From contig CP092863.1 of assembly GCA_030710605.1 (NCBI GenBank), positions 120,633,586 to 120,697,585 of the forward strand: DNA of 64,000 bases, given 5' to 3'. A model generated the notes under the pieces. That model made no database searches. It had not been told where the DNA came from and saw only the letters and a program-made list of their open reading frames with translations. Below are positions 11,134-22,787 of this stretch, piece after piece (the stretch's first letter is position 1; every line of letters begins with the position of its first letter). The stretch comes from Cordylochernes scorpioides (lineage: Eukaryota; Arthropoda; Arachnida; Pseudoscorpiones; Chernetidae). The position numbers were made by a program, and so were the translations under genes.

Positions 11134-12819
11134 CAATCATGTCAGATGTTTTGAATTTTCGCAAAGTCTGCGCAAGATGGGTCCCGCGTTTGCTCTCAGA
11201 AAATCACAAGCAACAACGGATGGAGGCAGCCCGAGCTTTCCTGGAAATGCATCGAAGAGATGGAGATCAACTGTTTTCCCGTATTGTCACTGAAGATGAA
11301 AGCTGGGTGCATCATTCAACTCCAGAAACAAAACGACAAAGCATGGTGTGGAAGAAGCCTGAGGAAAGTGCACCAAAAAAGGCGAAGGTCACAATCTCTG
11401 CAGGCAAAGTTATGGCTATCGTCTTTTGGGACTGTAAGGGTGTTTTATTGGTTGAATACCTGCCCCCAAACACTACGGTTAACGCTGCGAGGTACTGCGA
11501 AGTCCTCACTAAACTCAGAGTTGCAATAAAACGGAAACGTCCTGGACTTTTGTCTTGGAAAGTGTTACTCGTCCATGATAATGCTCGCCCTCACGCAGCT
11601 CGAACGACCCAAACGTTGCTGGAAAACTTCAAATGGGAAATTTTCACACATCCACCTTATCTTCCGGATCTTGCCCCAAGCGACTTCCATCTTTTTCCAG
11701 CACTAGAGTTGCACCTTGGAGGCAAGCACTTTGCGAATGATAACGAAGTGCAGACGGAGGCGAACCACTGGCTACCTAGACTGGACACGGCTTGGTACAA
11801 CAGTGGTATCAAAAAATTGCTACAACGGTACCAAAAACGTTTGGACAGAAATGGTGATTATGTAGAGAAGTAGTCTATGAGTTGTATAATGAAAATAAAA
11901 TAACTGCATAATTGTAAATAATGTTGTTTATTTGTGAAAAAAATAGGGAAACTTATTTATTGGATGGCCCTCGTATATCGGGATTGAGACAATAACTCTG
12001 AAAGATATTACAGTGACCTTTATTGAAGACACACGTGATAACCAATATACACTCGTAGACCAAACTTAAGGAAGTTGTACCTTTTAGCATGTATATCGGG
12101 ATTGAGACAATAACTCTGAAAGATATTACAGTGACCTTTATTGAAGACATACGTGATAACCAATATACACTCATGGACAAAACTTAAGGAAGTTGTACCA
12201 TTCAGCATGTATATCGGGATTGAAACAATAACTCTGAAAGATATTTGATGCATAATGACTTTTTTTAAAGACACACGAGATAACCACGTATGAAAAAAAT
12301 ATCCTCATTTCCTAAAAAAAAGCAGACGACCTGCGACATCAAAGACTTTTCTCTTCCTTAAGTTTTTCCATGAGAGTGTTTTTATATTATATAATATATG
12401 TATATAATATAAAGTTGCGGTAAAATGTTATTCATATGCAAAAAGAAGCACCTCTCCCTTTAAAAATGCATTCAATGTGACAATTTACATTTTAAAAAAA
12501 ATTGCTCGCCTTGAAAAGAGTAAAAAAAGATTAAGAAGAAATAAGATGAGACTATGATGATTCATCTCCTGATGAGTCAATTCAATATTAAAAGATGGCT
12601 AGAGCCATCTATCGGAATAAATATAAAATTTTGACATGTCCAATGACATGATAATAAGTGTCTTACTTATCATAAATAGATATATCCTTCACTATAGCTT
12701 ACAATCCTCAACACTATAACTCTTTTAACCTAATCTTATATGTTATTGTTTGGGCTATATGCCAAATAGACGATTAATCAAAGAACTATTTTAGTAACTT
12801 TATATAAAAGGGCATAGCT

Positions 12820-14170
12820 GGATCTGTAAAGAAAAAAATAAATTCTCAAAATATTTCGAGAGATTGCTCCCTCTTTATCAATTTATTTCACAGTGATTCA
12901 TGCCCAATATGCAAATCAGTTTATTATCGAACCAAGTTGCATATACCGGAGTATAAACATTGAATATGGCTATTTTTATTCAACTCGATATCGTTTTACA
13001 GTTTCATCTAGATAGGTCAAATATGGAAGGGTATGCGGATCAAGCATAATATGCAAATTTCAAAACTTATATCCATAGTTTTGCACAGTGTGCAATAAAT
13101 TGATAAAGAGGGAGCAATCTGTCGAAATATTTTGAGAATTTTTTTTTCTTTACAGATCCAGGTTACGTCTTTTTATATAGTCTTAATTGATGGATCGCCT
13201 TTTGACTCAAACTATTATAGTTACATTGGTGTAAATAAGTTGTTCCATATTAGCTGACAATATCCCGGAGAGAACTTCAATAAGATATAGAGTTGCGTGT
13301 CAGAAGGATTCTCAGTTCATAACTCCGGGATATGCAACTTCGCTCCGATGATAATGTATACAAAGCAATAACGCACTATCTATAATATATATAACAAATG
13401 GAAACATTGAGACACAAATGTTTCTTTTCACAAATAAATCAAACTTTTATTGTCCTTACTGCGATGAAAATATAGTGGAAGGGCTTGACTCATCAGTTCT
13501 ACTATCCTAAAAAACGTATGTCCATAGTTTACTTAAATACCATTTCTGAGATTCAACCCTTCAGTGTAGCATATATAAGCAGAATGATCCAATCGACAGA
13601 ACGAGTCTCAGTTCATAACTCCGGGATATGCAACTTTGTCCGATGATAAACTAATTTATACAAAGCAATAATGTGCCATCTATATATTGGAAATGAAATC
13701 CTTTTTAAATCACAATGTTTCTTTTATACACAAAACAAACTTCTACTGCCCTTTCTGCGATGAAAAAATATATTAGAAGGGCTTGGCTCATCAGTGTTGG
13801 ACCCCTCCCAGCGATTTCGCCAATTTAATCTACCAGACCGCTTCTTAGAGATATAATAATGTATTGGACAATTCTGCTTATATATGCCATACTGAAGGGT
13901 GGAATCTCAAAAATGTTTTTCAAGATAATTATGGATATAAGCTTTGAAATTTGCATAGTATGCTTGATCCGCATACCTTTCCATATTTGACCTATCTAGA
14001 TGAAACTGTGAAACGATATCGAGTTGAATTAAAATCAGCCATATTCAATGTTTACACTCCGGTATATGCAACTTGGTCCGACAAGAAACTCATTTGCATA
14101 TTGGGCATGATTCGCATACTCAGATGAAACCTGTCGAATAAGTTCAATAAAGATATATTCTGAGAAATGT
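12820..14170. repeat. Large foldback region built of family F repeats
   Basis: Segments at about 12894-13085 and 13935-14110 are inverted copies (ATGCAAAT, GGTCAAATATGGAA and CAACTCGATATCG words). Outer blocks near 12855-12893 and 13086-13135 also pair (TTGATAAAGAGGGAGCAATC). Between them lie two direct copies (about 13310-13600 and 13606-13900) of a unit with TAACTCCGGGATATGCAACTT and the TACTGCGATGAAAA ... GGCTCATCAG block. No coding capacity seen. Confidence 0.65.
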
Positions 14171-14694
14171 TTTATCTCATTTATAATTTACATAAGTTTT
14201 CTTGTATATAAATAAGTTTTTCTATTGAAGAATAACTCAATAGAACCAGGACAAACTAACCATTCGGAAAAGGTCATATGTAACTTTAACTGAGGTTTCG
14301 TCTAAGAAACTCCTTAAAAGAACTTGCAAAAAAAGGAGAAAATGGAAACTTGGAGATCCATTAAGAGAAAAGACCTCTAATGATGTAGGAGATATTTAGG
14401 ACTAAAACAGGGGAGAAAGATAGAATTAGTCTCAAAGGAAATACTCAGAAGTTATTTCACCAAAAACCTAAAGTGACTCTTTTATATGATTATCTTGAAG
14501 CTTTCGATTCCCGTTCTCAAAAGATATTTAGTTTCTAACGCTAATTAAGATATAAAGGTACACAAAAATTTACCTCTAAACATCTTCAGTGACTTTTTCA
14601 ATTCCTTGAAAGATAAAATATACAGAGTATATGTGCTATTTAGAAATTCTACTCCAGAGAATAAGGAAATTAGGTTTTTAACTTTGCCCCTTAT
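14171..14694. other. AT-rich stretch, nothing recognised
   Basis: No coding, RNA or repeat boundary supported. Confidence 0.5.
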
Positions 14695-15040
14695 AAATTG
14701 ATATCTATGCAACTTGACACAAAAACATATTTACATATTGTACACGATATATATGATATTTGCCATTTTGAAATTGAGTATACGCCATTTTCTATCCCAT
14801 ATATGAATTGGTTTAGGTTTTTACCTGCTCTCTAAAGATTCAAATTGATATTTATGCAACTTGACACAAAATTAAATTTACATATTATACACGATATACA
14901 GAGTATGCGCCATCATATTTTATACTCCATATATGAATTAGATTGGGTTTTACCTATCTCTATTCTCTATAAATTCAATGTAATATTTATGCAACTTTTC
15001 GAAACAATAAATATATATTTACATATTGTACACTCTCTTG
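14695..15040. repeat. Imperfect tandem triplication, ~140-150 bp unit
   Basis: Three successive blocks share TATGCAACTTGACACAAAA or its variant, then TTTACATATTGTACAC and ATATATGAATT. The second and third are progressively diverged. Confidence 0.65.
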
Positions 15041-15479
15041 AAAATTATAATAGTTTCGCGTCTTTTACTGGAAATATTTTAGTTACAATTATATATTTAA
15101 AAAAAAAATAAAAATCACTTTGAAGAGCCTAGCTCATCATTGATAAACCGCGGTTTCGCCAGTTTAAACCTAAGCTACAACTGTATTGTACTGTTTATTC
15201 TAAATATTTAATCACTTCGCTTTTTTAGATCTAAATAAACTCTTCACTCGCTTAAACCTCCGCTACTTCTAGAATAAAACCAAAACTTAAGAACTTTTTT
15301 TTATAAAGGGAGAGGTGATCTTTCTCTTATGAATATCATCTTCCCATCAAATTTACAAAGAATTATGATATTTAATATAATTAAATAGAATCGGCGTCAC
15401 GTGTTCTTTCGTAATTATAGTTGCAAATAAAATAAAAATCACAATATTTATAAATTATTAATATTATTTATTAATATAT

Positions 15480-15975
15480 TATTTTTTAATATCGCAGCAA
15501 TATCACACGCAGGACGGAAAATAGATAAGAGATAGGCAATAATAAAACCAAAAGAAAGTTTGCAGAATATCGGAGCAGAAGACAAGGCTGCAGAAGACTT
15601 CCCCCCTCTAATCCCGGGGTCGATGTCACGTGACAGCTAATCCGTCTTTTGGCGGACTTTGCGCCCGCCTTGCACAGTTTACTTTCTGCTGAAGTCACCG
15701 TTTTGTCACAATGGACCCATTTTACATGCCATTGTTGGAGAGTTAGTTGTTTGTAGGTTTGTTAGAGAACTTAGAAAACGTCTTTCTCTAGCGTTGTTAA
15801 ATCATCTTCTAATTCCAAATTTCTATCATGAAACGACTCTTTCCCTAAATCCTGTATTTGCATAACGTCAAATACCCGTACGCAGTTGGCAAGTTTAGAT
15901 ATTCTCTTTCCCTGAATTCTTTACTGTGTATTTGCATAATGCGAAATACTCGTGCGCAGTTGGTAGGTTCGGATA
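15480..15975. other. Moderately GC-rich segment with a short tandem duplication
   Basis: 15590-15720 is GC-richer (CTAATCCCGGGGTCGATG, TCACGTGA). At about 15835-15975 a ~75-bp block is duplicated (TGTATTTGCATAA ... CGCAGTTGG, twice). No convincing frame. A transposon end or a regulatory segment are both possible. Confidence 0.4.
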
Positions 15976-16345
15976 TCCTTATTGAAGACAACACGAGATA
16001 ACCAAATGTGAACAGCCTCTGTTTTCTTAAAAAAAAACAAAAAACAGACGAGACCGGTGATATCTAAAACTTTTCACTTCCTTAAATTTTGCCCGTGAAT
16101 TTATTAGTCGTAATGTAAAAAAAAACCTTTTAAATCAGTCATGAAATTACAACGAGGAATTGCAATGTGTTTTTATTATTTATAATGCGAAAAGCTTTCG
16201 AGTTTCAACTCTTTCTAAGTCCTGAGAAGGGTTAATACTCGAAAGAGGTAACCAAGTGTAAACAGCCTTTGTCTCCTTAAAAAAAAAAAGACGGCCGGTG
16301 ACATCTAACACTTTCTACTTTCTTAAGTTTTGTTCATGAATGTAG
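15960..16345. repeat. Two partial ends of the 118-bp MITE family
   Basis: Both 15975-16100 and 16250-16343 contain the closing segment of the MITE: GAGATAACCAAATGTGAACAG or a variant, an A-run, AGACGA, then inverted CTTAAATTTTG...GTGAA. A degenerate GAAAGCTTTCGAG inverted motif lies between them. Confidence 0.7.
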
Positions 16346-17457
16346 TTCTTTTTCTCTCTATAGAGTGATTTTCTTAAATGTTAGAATTTTATATAAATGT
16401 TTTAATTTAGACGATAAAACGAAATAAAAGAAGAAATCTTTTAATATAAATAAAAATAATTTATATTCATAAAAACATTTTATATTAATAATTAGAAAAA
16501 TAATCAAATGTAAAATTAAATAGTAGAAGTAATATAATTACATATAAATTAACATTTTATCCAATATATCAATTTATATAACCAATATGTAATATTCGAT
16601 TTTATAAATAAATGTATTAAATATTTTATATATTAATTACAAACTATATTGATGTGTTTCAATTCCTAATTAAATTTAAAAATAATATAAAATTACAATA
16701 GAATATCTATAATTACAAATTAAAAAAAAATACACCTTATAAATATTTTATATACATATTTAATTTATTTAGGAACAAATATTCTCGCTGAGAGAAAATT
16801 AGAAAAATAAAATTACAAACGATAATTTAAAAAATATATTAAAAAAAATAAATAAAAGAATGGGTAACCCTGTGTGTGTATAAAATTGACCAATCACAAT
16901 TGAGGGATTTTCTAATAGATACCTCGTGTTATCACTTAATTGACACGTAGATTGATGAATTCCCTAAGGAATAGCTTCCAAATTTCCATAATTATCCTTC
17001 TACTTAATTGAAATTGATACCGATCTTTTGGTAAAAAAAAATCTCTAAGCCACAATAGAAAGATCAATAAAAAATACAATAAAAAAACTTGTTATTGATC
17101 ATGGTTGGTGGTAAAAGTTACTAGTAAAGAAATAAAGATGTGGAATTAAAAAAAAAAAAAAAGATTTGGTCATCCCTTGATGGTTTGAGCTTGTTAACTT
17201 TGATCGTCTGCCCGCTTTAACCAATCCGCCATCTTTCTTTTTAAGCCTTTTTTTTTTTAATAAAGGCTTATATCGATATTTCTTTTCGATTACGAATATT
17301 TTTATCAATTTTATATTCATTCTTGATATTTATTTTAAGTATTTTTCGAAAATATTTAGGGTATATTTGCATATTATATATTTCATTATTACGGAAGAGA
17401 GAAAGGATTTTATATGTACATGAATGAATATAGGCCTATTTTCAAACATATATATAT
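16346..17457. other. AT-rich stretch, nothing recognised
   Basis: Long A/T runs. A pyrimidine/purine block near 17140-17260 has no identifiable product. Confidence 0.5.
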
Positions 17458-18172
17458 ACTAGCGGATGTACCCGGCTTCGCCCAGGTTTTTCTCGAGGGA
17501 ATGTTTGTAGTCTAGTAATAAGAAAATATACTACACCTAAAAACTATCAGAGAAAAGAGAAACCACGGAAGGTGAACAGAAAAATGCTTACAATGGATGT
17601 TATGTTTACGATATCAAGTTAAATAAAAACAAAGATAAAATTTGCATATGTAGGTCACTATAAATTTGTATATTTGTTAGGCGAAATTAGAAACATGATA
17701 AAACAATTGGGTATTTAAAAACAAATGTAGAAATAAAAGTTGAAGTATAATAAACAATGTTAAAGATTAATTTTAATTATTAATCAAGATTGTGTGTGAA
17801 TATGTGAGAAAGATGTAATATCGTTGTTGTTTTCTTGGCCGACTGTTTTACATATGGTGTTATCTTAAAATTGCTTGTTTTGAATATTTTTTAGATTGAG
17901 ATTATTAGCTAGTATGTAAAAAAATTAACTCTGTTGAAATTTAATTTTGTATTTATATATAAATAAAATTAACTCTGTTGATTTTTTTTGTATTTAATCG
18001 ATAACAGCGAAGTTACGCATGTTAATGTTAGGAAATATATTTTGATGTTAAGCAAAACCTGCTCCATCTCGTTTTACATAAATGTTGAAAATTTGGTTGA
18101 AATTGATGCATTGTAACGAAAGTTTTTAGTGATGTCCACTTATGAAATTTCCATTTTATTAATATAGATATA
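17458..18172. mobile_element. Dispersed element with CTAGC...CCCGGCTTCGCCC end
   Basis: Starts ACTAGCGGATGTACCCGG and ends with TTTTATTAATATAGATA, a start/end combination common to dispersed invertebrate repeats. A related ACCCGGCTTCCCCCGGG start appears near 56670. No open frame remains. Superfamily not assigned. Confidence 0.45.
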
Positions 18173-18565
18173 ACTTTTTAAAAAAACTTTTTATGCATTT
18201 TTTAAAGTAAAAAGAACGATGTATGTGTATTATAAAATTATATTATTGCTAATTTTCTTATTAATTTTATAATAAGATTAAACAAAAAAATATTTATACT
18301 CTAAAAAAGGCTTATAGATGTGACAAGGATAAAAATATTATAGTACTTAAATAAAAAAAAACAAAGGTATTTGGTACGAGCACAAAAATTTACGAGTGGA
18401 ACAGGCCTCGAAAGAATGTTAAAAATGAGATGACAACGCGCCAATGTCGTTTTGTCTCTGTCCCTTACAGAGAACTGGTTCTCTGTGTTTATTCGGGTGT
18501 CGGAGGAAATTGTCCGTTTCCACATGCGTGTTTGCTGACGTAGCCACATAACCTAGGATCTTGAA

Positions 18566-18770
18566 ACTCATAGACAAAATATAAGGTAGTGGAAAGTCTT
18601 TGATGTCGTCGATCACTTTTGTTTTTGAAGGAGACACAGACAATGTTGTGTTCACCCTTGGTTATCTCGTGTGTCTTTAATAAAGGTCACTGTAATATCT
18701 TTCAGAGTTATTGTCTCAATCCCGATATACACGGTAAAAGGTACAACTTCCTTAAGTTTTATCCATGAGT
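18566..18770 (-). mobile_element. 118-bp-family MITE, single-unit copy
   Basis: Full short element: inverted ends ACTCATAGACAAAAT-like and CCATGAGT-like, an AAAGTCTTTGATGTCGTCG segment, then one repeat unit. It shows that the tandem arrays elsewhere are internal expansions of a ~200-bp TIR MITE. Confidence 0.85.
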
Positions 18771-18899
18771 ACACACACATATATATATATATCGTATATT
18801 TTAAACTGTATAATAATGACACTTTCTATTTACTACCACCCCATGTTTTGTATATAAATTATTTGTATTTTAACCCCTATTTGTATTTAAACTAAAAAA

Positions 18900-19310
18900 T
18901 GGTGACGTTAAAATAAAGATCCAAAGATTGGCCGGTCAGCTGGTGGCGGGACAGAGGGGAGGAAAAATTCCAAAGCCCATGTGGGGCCCCCAGGGACTTT
19001 TTATATAGACGACCCCTGAAAACAGGACAAGTTTTGGCAGGGGGTCAGCAGCAGATGGTTCTAGAGGGTGGCCATCGACAGTCCGCTTCGGCCTGACTCT
19101 CACACAGTCTCTCCCTCCATGTTTCGGGGATAAGCATCCAAGTTTGTGTCATGGCCTCTACCTCTGTCCCGTGGGCTGTTCCCGAATACTCTCGGTGTTA
19201 ACATCTAGCCCTGCCTCTGCTTCTTGTTGTCCGCGTGTGGGAATAACATCAACACTCGCCTCACGTACACGACTGCCAGCTCATCCATACATTGACATTT
19301 GCAACAATAT
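18900..19310 (+). promoter_or_regulatory. GC-rich island with TATA-like motif
   Basis: About 400 bp of high GC in AT-rich DNA. A TTATATAG motif at 19001-19008 sits below a GC-rich block (GTGGGGCCCCCAGGGAC). Could be an LTR, a LINE 5' region or a promoter; no long frame and no recognised protein. Confidence 0.3.
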
Positions 19311-19332
19311 TACATATATATATATATATATA

Positions 19333-19690
19333 ATCAAAGGAGGCATATCCTGACCACGAGCACATGTGCTTTTTAGATAGCAGAGTGCCATATAATGGAA
19401 TAGAAATCAACTGAACGTTGATTTAACCTGTTCCTTTATATTTGGCCAACTCATATACCTGATAAATCATTATTTCACACACACACACATATATTAAAAA
19501 TAAAGAAAGCATATCCTGACCAGGAGCACATGTGCTTTACAGAAGGCAGAGCGCCATCTAGTGGAACAGAAATCAACTAAACATTGATTTAGCCTGTTCC
19601 CTGATATTTGGCCAACCCAAATCCACGAACGCGTTTCGCGCTGTTGGCGCTCGTCAGCGTGGAGTAGGCTGTACCACTGCGACCCAAAAA
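19333..19690 (-). repeat. Hammerhead-bearing tandem repeat (family H), copy on minus strand
   Basis: Contains two directly repeated partial units, each with the CCTGACCA(C/G)GAGCACATGTGCTTT segment (about 19350 and 19518) and the GATTTA(A/G)CCTGTTCC segment, followed at the high end by a complete hammerhead motif (19622-19663). The unit is the same as at 55608-56010. Confidence 0.8.
19622..19663 (-). ncRNA. Hammerhead ribozyme, type I, minimal stem III
   Basis: Read on the minus strand: stem I TCCACG / CGTGGA (6 bp); core CTGACGA; stem II GCGC-CAACA-GCGC; GAA; the self-complementary ACGCGT as stem III (A15.1 to U16.1); U at position 17; then stem I. Every conserved hammerhead core base is present. 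A stem III this short would be weak as a monomer and could form between two copies, as described for PLE hammerheads. Identical over 42 nt to 55826-55867. Confidence 0.8.
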
Positions 19691-19794
19691 CATATATATA
19701 TATTATATTAATTTGAAAAAAATATTTTTGAGTGAGTTTCTGCTTGATATTTGATCATGTTGAGGATTATTGTAATGGTGGTGCAGTCGTGGCT

Positions 19795-20045
19795 AAATTT
19801 CTCGAAAGAATAATAATAAAATGGTCTTGATCAGACATTGCTTTATTGAGCTGAGAAATGAATTCATATTAAAAGCATAATTTTGTACAAGTACAGCCTG
19901 GCTTAAGGCGTAAGAATAAAAAAAGATGAAAACAAAATATTATATTTACATAATTACAAACATGTTTGAGCCGACCAGCGGGGAAGAACAACAATGTGAT
20001 TTTATATGGGAAGCATGACCTCTGGCGGCCGATTTAACAGAATAT
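19795..20045 (-). repeat. Dispersed repeat, family D
   Basis: Reverse copy with GCCTGGCTTAAGGCG, ATTTACATAATTACAAA and GGCGGCCGATTTAACAGA. Confidence 0.7.
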
Positions 20046-20140
20046 TTTTATCTATGAAATATATTTTTTTAAATAAAACAATATCTTTATATAACATTTT
20101 AAATAATATCTTAATATAACATTTTAAATAATACCTTTAT

Positions 20141-20176
<36 letters not shown>

Positions 20177-20179
<3 letters not shown>

Positions 20180-20400
20180 TAGAAACTATATAACAAAATT
20201 ATAACAGTGATTCTAATTTTAAAACTTAAGGAGCAAACTGATAATAATGATAACTTATATCAGTTAGATTTGATTAGATTAGCAAGCTAAATCTAAATTA
20301 ATTATAATAATAAATAGTTATTTAATTTTATAGTCCAGTTTTGTATTAAGATTATCTTCACTATTATGATCATTTAAATTCAAATTATAAAAATTTTCAA
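20177..20400. repeat. Dispersed repeat, family J, copy 1
   Basis: Shares CTTAAGGAGCAAACTGATAA and TTAGATTAGCAAGCTAAATC with 24483-24700. Both copies start after a (TA)n run with GTGTA(G/A)AAACTATATAA. Class unknown. Confidence 0.65.
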
Positions 20401-20485
20401 ATTTTTATAATTTGAATTTAAATGATCATAATAGTGAAGATAATCTTAATACAAAACTGGACTATAAAATTAAATAACTATTTAT

Positions 20486-20490
<5 letters not shown>
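20305..20490. repeat. Perfect 92-bp-arm palindrome
   Basis: Arms 20305-20396 and 20399-20490 are perfect inverted copies with a 2-bp centre. It overlaps the end of family J, so the second arm is a flipped copy of the first. (TA)n runs lie on both sides. Confidence 0.85.
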
Positions 20491-20516
<26 letters not shown>

Positions 20517-21371
20517 GCGCCGTTGCTGCCTTATAATTTTACTATACCTAATGCTATGAAAACTATATTGAAAGAGGATTTGACTAAAATATTCCGAAGT
20601 ATATTTCAAATCAACGATTAATTAAAAATTATTCCGATAGATGGCGCAAGCCATCAACATATTACAGTTGCACGACCAAGAGATACCTTTATTTTTCTCA
20701 ATTTAACCACCTATTCCCAACAGAGTTTTAACTTTTGTATTGCTTTTACCCATCAATATAAATTACATTTACGAAGAAATTGCTTATTCTCAACTTAACC
20801 CTTTGCAGCCATCTAGTCGCCTTCCAAAGAGAGCTTAGCACTAATGAAAAATAGACTTAACTATTATTAATCCAGTCCTGTTAGTTAGAGGTGTAATTAA
20901 GAGCTATGCTAAACACGAGAGAAGGAGATATTTCATATTTTCTCCAGCTCTAATCATATAGGGGAAATTAATTTTGATAATTAAATTCTGTCTCCTCTCT
21001 CCTTACTTTTCCCAAAGACAAATTGCGTCAAGACTTTCGAGCAACATATCTTCTTCAACTCTCGTAGATATTACAAGTAATTACTCATGGAACACTACTC
21101 ACACAATCTCCGTTCGTTAGATAAATCGGTAGATAAAACTGGCGAAACTGCTGGAGACAAAGCTAACCATTGATAAACCAGACCATTCAGATATGTTTCA
21201 ATCACCGTGAAGATATTCGAAAGTTTTTTCTTTTTAAACGATAAATTGGCTCTAAGTAGTTTCTTGAATGACATGTAGATGGCGTGTTATTTCTCTATAT
21301 ATAATCGATGCATAAATAGTGTATTCTTGGAAGAGAATTGTTCGATGTATGCAATTATATGTATTTACATA

Positions 21372-21575
21372 CATTAATGGATAAAACTTAAGGAAGTGGA
21401 ATGTGTTTGATGTCGCCGGTTGTCTGTTTTTTTTTTTTTTTTTTTTTTTTTAAGAGACAGAAGTAATTTTGTTCATACGTGGTTATCTCGTGTGTCTTCA
21501 ATAAAGGTCACTGTAATATCTTTCAGAGTTATTGTCTCAATCCCGATATACATGCTGAAAGGTACAACTTCCTTG
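21372..21575 (-). mobile_element. 118-bp-family MITE, single-unit copy
   Basis: Opens with ACATTAATGGATAAAACTTA, has a long T-run, AGAGACAGA, one repeat unit in reverse sense, and closes near CAACTTCCTTGTG. Confidence 0.8.
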
Positions 21576-21851
21576 TGCCTTGTATATATGAATGTATTTT
21601 TCCACTGTCTTCAAAGCATATGGTCACGGCTACCTTAACATTTTGATAAAAATTAAACAAAAGGAGCGCCATCTATATTCAAGAAATGTTATTAAAGCAC
21701 CGACTTCTCTTTTCAAAATAAACAAGCTTTCTACTGTTCTCAACTGTAATACGAATATTTATGTGTAATTCTACTGTTTTCGAAGCTTACGTCTCCATAA
21801 TGTTTGATTAAATTCCATAACCAAGATTTAATCCTTCAATGTCGGATATAC

Positions 21852-22518
21852 ACTCATGGAAAAAATTCAAGGAAGTTGTACCTCTTAGCATGTATATCGG
21901 GGTTGAGACAATAACTCTGAAAGATATTACAGTGACCTTTATTGAAGACATACGAGATAACCAATATACACTCATGGACAAAACTTGTACCTTTCAGCAT
22001 GTATATCGGGATTGAGACAATAACTCTGAAAGATATTACAGTGTCCTTTATTGAAGACATACGAGATAACCAATATACACTCATGGACAAAACTTGAGGA
22101 ATTTGTACCTTTTACCATGTATATCGGGGTTGAGACAATAACTCTGAAAGATATTACAGTGACCTTTATTGAAGACATACGAGATAACCAATATACACTC
22201 ATGGACAAAACTTGTACCTTTCAGCATGTATATCGGGATTGAGACAATAACTCTGAAAGATATTACAGTGTCCTTTATTGAAGACATACGAGATAACCAA
22301 TATACACTCATGGACAAAACTTAAGGAATTTGTACCTTTTACCATGTATATCGGGGTTGAGACAATAACTCTGAAAGATATTACAGTGACCTTTATTGAA
22401 GACATACGAGATAACCAAGTGTGAACAGCCTCTGTCTCTTTAATAATAAAAAAAAAAAAAAAAACAGACGACCAGCGACATCAAAAACTTTCCACTTCTT
22501 TAAGTTTTCTCTATGAGT
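21852..22518 (+). repeat. 118-bp MITE array, about 5 units
   Basis: Units alternate between two forms, one with a 9-bp deletion (ACAAAACTTGTACC) and one full length, giving a two-unit higher-order pattern. It closes with GTGAACAGCCTCTGTCTC, an A-run, ACAGACGACC and an inverted end CTATGAGT. Confidence 0.85.
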
Positions 22519-22787
22519 ATATAAGCAGAATCATCCGATATAATAATAGAGCTCTAAAAAGCGGTATTGGGTATTTTTTTAATTTCGATTGAATTAGAAC
22601 ATATGTAGAGAAAACTGGAGAAACCACTGGGAGGGTTCATGAGCAAATCTTTCCAAATGTTTTTCATAGCAGTTAAAAACAATCGGAGGTATGCTTCATA
22701 TGAAAATAAAAATGTTTACTTTTATTGTGTCATTTCTCTTAAATATTCCTGCCATAAAATCTTGGAAGGTGCCATTATAAAAGGTTA

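Larger units (their letters stand above)
8900..11873 (+). pseudogene. Mariner transposase, frameshifted and split
   Basis: The N-terminal DNA-binding part lies at about 8900-9239. Its helix-turn-helix region reads SVYGERCMSIQMIRRW followed by DDERSDRP, but upstream residues fall in other frames, so indels are present. The catalytic part resumes at 11139-11873: acid 1 in TEDESWVHH, acid 2 in VHDNARPH, acid 3 in PDLAPSDFHLFP, with 34 residues between the last two, i.e. the D,D34D triad typical of mariner. The C-terminal frame is open to its stop. The reading frame is broken by the LTR insertion and by N-terminal frameshifts, so no active enzyme is expected. Confidence 0.9.
8725..11973 (+). mobile_element. 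Mariner transposon 1, interrupted
   Basis: Inverted ends beginning CGAGGGCCATCCAAT (8725 onward, and inverted to 11973), about 35 bp with one mismatch, flanked by TA at 8723-8724 and 11974-11975. The target was the GTATATCGGG segment of a 118-bp MITE unit. The element is split at 9240 by a 1,894-bp LTR-type insertion; without it the mariner would be about 1.35 kb, normal for the family. Confidence 0.92.
8682..12378. repeat. 118-bp MITE array split by mariner
   Basis: The unit begins ACTCATGGACAAAACTTAAG at 8682, is interrupted after GTA at 8724, resumes at 11974 with TATCGGGATTGAGAC and runs for about three more units. It closes with an inverted terminal block ending CCATGAGAGTG near 12378. 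Confidence 0.85.
8594..12470. mobile_element. Outer TIR element of the nested complex
   Basis: A 30-bp inverted repeat (8594-8623 and 12441-12470, containing AAAGGGAGAGGTGCCTCTTT) encloses a run of the 118-bp MITE unit (8682-8723 and 11976-12378), itself split by a mariner and that by an LTR element. The end motif recurs singly at about 15303, 45934 and 54340, so it belongs to a dispersed family. Confidence 0.65.

Noticed and set aside
18900-19310. Protein-coding exon in the GC-rich island at 19 kb
   Set aside because: The longest frame is short and unlike known proteins, and no clear splice sites bracket it.
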